Part shown: positions 53,561 through 58,622 of the stretch, one piece after another
Numbering within the stretch: position 1 is the first letter of the stretch
Layout of the letters: each line of letters starts with the position of its first letter
Assembly: GCA_003565295.1 (NCBI GenBank)
Contig: PXCO01000369.1
Location: forward strand, 1 to 58,622
Reading direction: 5' to 3'
Source: Cyclobacteriaceae bacterium
GTDB lineage: Bacteria > Bacteroidota > Bacteroidia > Cytophagales > Cyclobacteriaceae
DNA: 58,622 nucleotides
Translations under genes and position numbers: made by a program
The notes under the pieces: model-generated
Seen by the model: the letters and a program-made list of their open reading frames with translations, nothing else
Told to the model about the DNA's origin: nothing
Database searches by the model: none

Positions 53561-54667
53561 TTACACGCCGTAGGGCAGCTTTACCTTAGCCATGCTCTCG
53601 ATTCGGCCCCAGGCCTTTTCCATGGCGATTTCCTGCGGGGGTCTTTGGTCTTGTTGGGATAAGCTAAGGACTTCCATACAGGTGTCGTAGATCCCCTCCG
53701 TTCGCTGAAATGCCAACTCCTTTTTATAATCTCCCAGATACTCTGTATAAACATTGATCAACCCTCCGGCATTGATCAGAAAATCCGGGGCATAGACAAT
53801 CCCCCTATCCAATAACATCTGACCGTGAACATCTTCATCCTTCAATTGATTATTAGCTCCACCTGCCACAATGTCGCATTTCAGCTGGGGTATAGAGCGT
53901 TCGTTAAGGGTGGCTCCCAAAGCACATGGAGCATATATATCCATATTGAAATCATATACTGCTTCCGGCTGGATCACCTGTGCACCGGTTTTCTTGGCCA
54001 CTTCATATAGCTTGTCCTCAAAAATATCGGTGATGAACACCTGCGCCCCCTCCTTCATCAGGTGGGATACTAAGTGGGTACCAACCTGCCCTATTCCTTG
54101 CACTACTATACGTTTGCCTTCCAATACATCACTGCCATAAGCCTTTTTTGCGGCAGCCTTCATGCCCAGATAGGTACCGTAGGCTGTCACGGGTGAGGGA
54201 TCCCCTCCACCACCTTTAATCTCCGGAAGTCCTGTCACGTAGGAAGTTTCCATACCAATTAACTCCATGTCACGGGTGCTCATGTTCACATCCTCTGCCG
54301 TCACATAGCGCCCACCAAGGCTTTGTATAAACCTGCCCAACCTCCTCAGGTAGGCTTCGGTTTTCATTTTGGGATCACCCATCAGGACCGCCTTGCCACC
54401 GCCTATATTAAGACCTGAAATGGCTGCCTTAAAGGTCATGCCACGTGATAACCTCAGCACATCGGTAATGGCTTCCTCTTCACTGGTATAGGCCCACAGC
54501 CGAGTACCCCCAAGTGCAGGGCCAAGTACGGTATTGTGAATCCCAATAATGGCCTTTAGGCCTGTGGGCTCATCATAGCAAATTACTAATTGCTCATGCC
54601 CTAAGGCACTGATCTGGCCGAATATGGAGCCTTCCTTGATTTTTTCTGCCGCTTTAATCGTCGCCAT
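53561..54667 (-). CDS. Leu/Phe/Val-type amino-acid dehydrogenase
   Basis: 368 residues. It oxidatively deaminates branched-chain or aromatic amino acids with NAD+. Signatures: GPALGGTRLWAYTSEEEAITDVLRLSRGMTFKAAISGLNIGGGKAVLMGDPK (substrate and catalytic lysine), and the NAD domain GKRIVVQGIGQVGTHLVSHLMKEGAQVFITDI. It ends with a full C-terminal helix. It lies on the same strand as the nusB operon but is 116 bases upstream of it, and is probably a separate transcript. Leucine is the most likely substrate; not provable here. Confidence 0.93.
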   Translation of the reverse strand: MATIKAAEKIKEGSIFGQISALGHEQLVICYDEPTGLKAIIGIHNTVLGPALGGTRLWAYTSEEEAITDVLRLSRGMTFKAAISGLNIGGGKAVLMGDPKMKTEAYLRRLGRFIQSLGGRYVTAEDVNMSTRDMELIGMETSYVTGLPEIKGGGGDPSPVTAYGTYLGMKAAAKKAYGSDVLEGKRIVVQGIGQVGTHLVSHLMKEGAQVFITDIFEDKLYEVAKKTGAQVIQPEAVYDFNMDIYAPCALGATLNERSIPQLKCDIVAGGANNQLKDEDVHGQMLLDRGIVYAPDFLINAGGLINVYTEYLGDYKKELAFQRTEGIYDTCMEVLSLSQQDQRPPQEIAMEKAWGRIESMAKVKLPYGV

Positions 54668-54810
54668 GTGAACTAAGTAGTTTAGATTGTGTTATATTTG
54701 GGTTAGTCTTATTATTGTATTTGACAAAATTTAATAGATATTACCTGCAATACTAACGATTCATTTGATATATCCTAAAACTTTATAGATAAAATTTAGC
54801 TGAAAATTTC

Positions 54811-56604
54811 GTGAAGCCTCTATTCAGACTTAATAAGTACCTATATAAATACAAGCATTACCTATTGCTTGGGATAATTTTTACCATTATTTCCAATTTT
54901 TTTGTCATCATCCCCGCCCAATTGGTGCGGATTGCCATCGATTATGTGGTGGAAAGCTTCAGTTTTTATCAATTGCTTGATGGGACTCCTTTAGACGGGG
55001 AGGGGCGTAAGGTTTTCTTAAGCTTCATCTTTGTTTTTGGGAGTTTAATTTTGGGCATGGCCTTGTTGAGGGGGTTTTTCCTGTTTCTTATCCGCCAAAC
55101 CATCATTGCCATGTCCAGGCTTATAGAGTATGACCTTAAAAACGAGATATATCAAAAATATCAACATTTGCCCCTCAGTTTTTATCGCAGAAACAGTACC
55201 GGGGATCTTATGGCCAGGATCTCGGAGGACGTCAGTAGAACCCGGATGTACCTGGGCCCGGCGCTCATGTACGGCATCAACCTCATCACACTTTTCCCCA
55301 TGGTGATCGCCTACATGCTCTCCATCAATGTGACACTGACCTTATGGTCACTGCTGCCCTTGCCCATACTATCCCTCAGCATCTATTATGTTAATAATAT
55401 GATCAACGAGCGTTCTGAAAAAATTCAGCGCAGCCTCTCTGGGTTGAGCACTTTCGTACAGGAAGCCTTTTCAGGTATACGTGTTATAAAAGCATTCGTA
55501 AGAGAAAAAGACAGTGTCAATGACTTTGCCAAGGCCAGTGAGGACTATAAGGTGAAGTCCATAAGGCTCACTAAGGTGGAGTCTCTTTTTTACCCCTTAA
55601 TCCTGGGATTGATAGGTCTGAGCACCATCATCGTGGTATTTGTGGGAGGCAACCAGGTGATTGAGGGGGCGATAGGCTATGGGGTCATTGCAGAGTTTAT
55701 TCTCTACGTAAATATGCTTACCTGGCCGGTTACCTCCTTGGGTTGGGTGACCAGTATCATTCAAAGGGCAGCGGCCTCCCAAACCCGTATCAATGAGTTT
55801 TTGGATGAAGAAAACAACATTGTGAGTACTTCCAACCTAAAAGTCCCCATCAAGGGAGATATCCGTGTACAAAACCTTTCTTTTACCTACCCCGACTCGG
55901 GGATAAAGGCATTGAAGAACGTTAGTTTTGAGGTAAAATCAGGACAATCCTTAGCCCTAATTGGCACCACTGGGTCCGGCAAATCCACCATTGCAAATTT
56001 GCTGATGCGCATGTACGACCCTACGGATGGGGAGATTTTTATAGACAGCAGAAATATCAAAGAATATAAAATCGCAGATTTAAGGAAGCAAATAGGATAC
56101 GTTCCCCAAGACGTGTTTCTGTTCAGCGACACCATCTTTAATAATATAGGCTTTGGGCTAGACGAGCGGGAGCCGGCTGAGAACATCATCCATCAAGCCG
56201 CCAGGGATGCGGATGTTTATCAGAATATCGTAGAATTCCCAAAAAGCTTCCAAACCCGGCTGGGAGAAAGGGGTATTACCCTTTCTGGGGGACAAAAACA
56301 GCGGGTAAGCATTGCCAGAGCAGTGGCCAAGTCCCCTGCCATCCTTCTCTTGGATGATTGTCTCTCGGCAGTGGACACCAAAACCGAGAATGCCATACTC
56401 AATGCCCTGAGCAAAATCATGAAAGGCAGAACTTCTCTCATCATCTCCCATAGGGTTTCATCCGCAAAGTTGGCCGATGTGATCCTGGTCTTAGACGATG
56501 GAGAGCTTATAGAGCAAGGAAGCCACGAATCCTTACTGGCAATGAAAGGAACCTATGCCGAACTTTATGAAAAACAAACCCAACAAACCCAAGAAGCTGA
56601 GTAA
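54811..56604 (+). CDS. ABC exporter, fused membrane and ATPase domains
   Basis: 597 residues. Six hydrophobic segments (first at 13-35, YLLLGIIFTIISNFFVIIPAQ) form the ABCB-type membrane domain, then the ATPase domain has Walker A GTTGSGKST (about 390), signature LSGGQKQR (about 493), Walker B ILLLDDCLSAVD and H-loop ISHRVSS. It acts as a homo- or heterodimer to export lipids, drugs or peptides. Translation starts at GTG 54811. It stands alone on the forward strand, so a partner half-transporter is not evident. Confidence 0.94.
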   Translation: MKPLFRLNKYLYKYKHYLLLGIIFTIISNFFVIIPAQLVRIAIDYVVESFSFYQLLDGTPLDGEGRKVFLSFIFVFGSLILGMALLRGFFLFLIRQTIIAMSRLIEYDLKNEIYQKYQHLPLSFYRRNSTGDLMARISEDVSRTRMYLGPALMYGINLITLFPMVIAYMLSINVTLTLWSLLPLPILSLSIYYVNNMINERSEKIQRSLSGLSTFVQEAFSGIRVIKAFVREKDSVNDFAKASEDYKVKSIRLTKVESLFYPLILGLIGLSTIIVVFVGGNQVIEGAIGYGVIAEFILYVNMLTWPVTSLGWVTSIIQRAAASQTRINEFLDEENNIVSTSNLKVPIKGDIRVQNLSFTYPDSGIKALKNVSFEVKSGQSLALIGTTGSGKSTIANLLMRMYDPTDGEIFIDSRNIKEYKIADLRKQIGYVPQDVFLFSDTIFNNIGFGLDEREPAENIIHQAARDADVYQNIVEFPKSFQTRLGERGITLSGGQKQRVSIARAVAKSPAILLLDDCLSAVDTKTENAILNALSKIMKGRTSLIISHRVSSAKLADVILVLDDGELIEQGSHESLLAMKGTYAELYEKQTQQTQEAE

Positions 56605-56756
56605 GGCAACCTAGCCCCTATTGCTCAGCTTTTCATCCTGCTCCAAACCCTGACATTTGACCATTGGTAAAAAGCGCGCACTGTGATGTGAATTTTTTTT
56701 AGCATTTTGGATAAAATAAGCCTACATTCATCTATTAACATTTAACATACCCCAAA

Positions 56757-58109
56757 ATGAAAAACAGAATCACCAATGCCAGAAGAAATGTTCTAAAGGG
56801 ATTAGGATTAGGTTCCATGGCAGGAATGCTGGGCCTGTACCCAGGACAGCAGGTCCAGGCCAAAGAGGAAAGGGCCACGCCTGCCTATCTGAACGGACTT
56901 CCACCCCTTAAAATCACCAATGTAAAAGCCATAGGGACAGCTCCAAGCGGATCCAACCTCATCGTGGTGAAGGTAGAAACATCCGAACCCGGTTTGTATG
57001 GCCTGGGATGCGCCACCTTTACCCAAAGGGCCTTTGCCGTGATCACTGCTGTAGAAAAGTACCTCCAGGATTTCTGTGTGGGAAAAGATGTAGACAACAT
57101 AGAAGATATGTGGCAGTCTTGTTTCGTTAGTTCCTATTGGAGAAATGGCCCTGTACTGAACAATGCCATAAGCGGTCTTGACCAGGCACTATGGGACATC
57201 AAAGGTAAACGTGCAAATATGCCTGTTTACCAATTACTGGGAGGGAAATGCCGATTTGCCATACCCTGCTATTCCCATGCCAGCGGAAACACACCGGAGG
57301 AAGCCGCAGACAATGTGACCAAATACATGGAAGAGGGTTTTAAGTATATCCGGATTCAGCAGGGGGGCTATGGAGGAGCAGGCATTTCCGGGGAGCCCGA
57401 CTTCAAAAAGGCGGGTTTTGGAAGGGAAACGGACCAATATATGGATCAAGGCAGGTATATGCGTTCGGTACCTAAGCTCTTTGAAGTGGTAAGGGAACAA
57501 TGTGGGGAAGAAATCGAGCTATTGCACGACATTCATGAACGCCTGGATCCCATTGACGCCATAAATGTCGTGAAAAGCACAGAACCGTACCGTCCATTTT
57601 TTATTGAAGACCCGTTTTCCCCGGAACAAATGGAGTGGTTTAAGGAATTGAGGAAAATCACCTCTGTGCCCATATCCATGGGTGAGCTTTTCAACAATAT
57701 CAATGAGTTCAAAGAACCTATGGTCAACCGACTCTTTGATTATATCCGAATCCATATATCCCAGATAGGGGGGATAACCCCTGCCATGAAGGTTGCGCGG
57801 CTTGGGGAGTTTTATGGGATCAAAACCGCGTGGCATGGACCAGGCGACGTCTCCCCAGTGGGACATGCGGCCAATGCCCATATAGACTTTGCAGTATGGA
57901 ATTTTGGTATCCAGGAAGCCGCGAGGATCTCCGATTTGTCACGTGAGATATTCCCGGGTTCCCCTACTATGAAGGACGGATACATGTATGTGAACGAAGT
58001 CCCCGGTCTTGGCGTGGACATAGACGAGAAACTTGCCGCCAAATACCCCATGCACACCCGTTCCAATTGGACAGTTAGAAAACATGACGGTACCATTATC
58101 CGGCCGTAA
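56757..58109 (+). CDS. Exported enolase-superfamily protein (mannonate-dehydratase-like)
   Basis: 450 residues. The N-terminus NARRNVLKGLGLGSMAGMLGLYPG resembles a twin-arginine signal, unusual for this mostly cytoplasmic superfamily. The mandelate racemase/muconate-lactonizing barrel follows, with metal ligands in LLHDIHERLDP, FFIEDPFSPEQ and SMGELFNN, and the conserved AWHGPGDVSPVGHAANAHIDFAVWNFG as in D-mannonate dehydratase (ManD/RspA) proteins. The reaction is therefore probably dehydration of a sugar acid, in the periplasm if the Tat signal is real. A terminator follows, and it is not in an operon with its neighbours. Confidence 0.87.
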   Translation: MKNRITNARRNVLKGLGLGSMAGMLGLYPGQQVQAKEERATPAYLNGLPPLKITNVKAIGTAPSGSNLIVVKVETSEPGLYGLGCATFTQRAFAVITAVEKYLQDFCVGKDVDNIEDMWQSCFVSSYWRNGPVLNNAISGLDQALWDIKGKRANMPVYQLLGGKCRFAIPCYSHASGNTPEEAADNVTKYMEEGFKYIRIQQGGYGGAGISGEPDFKKAGFGRETDQYMDQGRYMRSVPKLFEVVREQCGEEIELLHDIHERLDPIDAINVVKSTEPYRPFFIEDPFSPEQMEWFKELRKITSVPISMGELFNNINEFKEPMVNRLFDYIRIHISQIGGITPAMKVARLGEFYGIKTAWHGPGDVSPVGHAANAHIDFAVWNFGIQEAARISDLSREIFPGSPTMKDGYMYVNEVPGLGVDIDEKLAAKYPMHTRSNWTVRKHDGTIIRP

Positions 58110-58130
58110 CTTAAAGTAGCACCTTTGCTA

Positions 58131-58175
58131 AAGCCAACCCCAAATTCCCTGTATGGATAATGGAGGTTGGCTTTT
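58131..58175 (+). terminator. Terminator after the dehydratase-like gene
   Basis: AAGCCAACC (58131-58139) pairs with GGTTGGCTT (58165-58173), with T residues following (TTTT at 58172-58175). The loop of 25 bases can form a small inner stem. It starts 21 bases after the stop codon. Confidence 0.7.
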
Positions 58176-58376
58176 CCTAATAAAACCCAATCTATCTGCC
58201 CTAACTTACTTTGGAAAACATGCCTACTATTACCTCTTAAATGGTAATTTGAAGAATTCAGAAAAAAAAATTTAAATTTTCACCCTATACCTGTAGCACT
58301 AAGCAGATCTTTTGCGTCATGGCAGAGCAAGGCAAATCAAAAATGTTTTTCTTCCCAATTTAACACCTTATCTGCC

Positions 58377-58622
58377 ATGGAATCAATGTCTACCCAAAGA
58401 TTGCGCTGGATCATAGCCGGGCTCTTTATGCTCACCATCCTTTCCTCCTGCGAGGACGAGGTGGTAACCACTTATACTTATCAGACACAGGTACCTGTGT
58501 TCCTTGAGGTGAACACCTTCAGAAATGCGGAAATTGTGATCGAACCGGGAAAACCCCTGGACAGCCCCGGTAAAATCTATATTTATGGAGATTTTCTTTT
58601 TATCAGTGAGCCGGACAAGGGC
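58377..58622 (+). CDS. Lipoprotein, beta-propeller-like, truncated at window end
   Basis: The first 82 codons only; the frame is still open at the window edge. The signal ends in a lipobox, LTILSSC (Cys 25), so it is a lipoprotein. The rest, VPVFLEVNTFRNAEIVIEPGKPLDSPGKIYIYGDFLFISEPDKG, resembles the start of Bacteroidota outer-surface proteins with LVIVD/beta-propeller repeats, which often open with this kind of GKIYI-GDYLFI-EP-KG segment. That assignment is from memory. The ATG at 58386 would shorten it by three residues. Confidence 0.75.
   Translation, partial: MESMSTQRLRWIIAGLFMLTILSSCEDEVVTTYTYQTQVPVFLEVNTFRNAEIVIEPGKPLDSPGKIYIYGDFLFISEPDKG

Overview
The window looks like the chromosome of a Bacteroidota bacterium, most likely order Cytophagales (a Cyclobacteriaceae-type genome). 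This is inferred from gene content and signals; I ran no database search. The signals are: promoters of the form TTG-N19-TAnnTTTG, few Shine-Dalgarno sequences, a BlaI/M56-TonB pair, an isolated atpD-atpC pair, a nusB-YtxH-DUF1573-yajC-YbbR-coaE run, a Nudix-type arabinose regulator, and planctomycete-type PSD1/DUF1501 proteins.

Layout. 1-2100: two arrays of a ~33 bp repeat flank a sulfide:quinone reductase-like gene. 2101-6323: a SIMPL-domain protein, then blaI and an M56/TonB sensor protease behind a promoter with an overlapping dyad. 6324-12014: accessory genes (decayed Uma2 gene, Gfo/Idh/MocA oxidoreductase, small secreted protein, DoxD-DoxA fusion, Dabb protein, aldo/keto reductase) with copies of a dispersed intergenic element. 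12254-20891: AsmA-like protein, a three-gene group with an AraC regulator, an alpha/beta hydrolase and a second AraC regulator. 20892-23651: a scarred region with a GNAT remnant, REP-like hairpins, a membrane ORF whose tail is repeat DNA, a tyrosine recombinase remnant, ssb, a zinc-finger protein and an ACP-like protein. 23673-29568: a tripartite RND efflux operon. 29678-36565: a small hypothetical gene, rnhB overlapping a GH63-like gene, and an NtrB/NtrC-like two-component pair. 36774-40604: FKBP isomerase, araA, araD and a Nudix-type AraR. 40984-46193: PSD1 cytochrome protein, DUF1501 protein and a hypothetical gene. 46495-54667: atpC/atpD, an NlpC/P60 lipoprotein, the nusB-to-coaE operon and an amino-acid dehydrogenase. 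54811-58622: an ABC exporter, an enolase-superfamily dehydratase and the start of a lipoprotein gene cut by the window edge.

Genes that plausibly act together: SQR and DoxDA (reduced sulfur to quinone, though not one operon); BlaI with M56; AcrA/AcrB/TolC-like efflux; AraA, AraD and AraR (the ribulokinase is not here); PSD1 with DUF1501; F1 beta and epsilon subunits.

The least ordinary structure is a dispersed intergenic element with conserved ends (GAAATCGAGCATGAC ... GACCGCTGAAAA). It occurs four times plus a fragment. Three copies end 2-28 bases before a start codon, and one forms the 3' end of a membrane-protein ORF. Of the gene-free stretches over 300 bases, 2803-3140 holds the blaI promoter, 6324-7116 holds a repeat pair and a pseudogene, 10680-11027 and 38751-39163 hold the dispersed element, 20892-21558 and 21880-22481 hold gene remnants and hairpins, and 33486-33849, 40605-40983 and 46194-46494 are described individually. 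I saw no tRNA, rRNA or CRISPR array.
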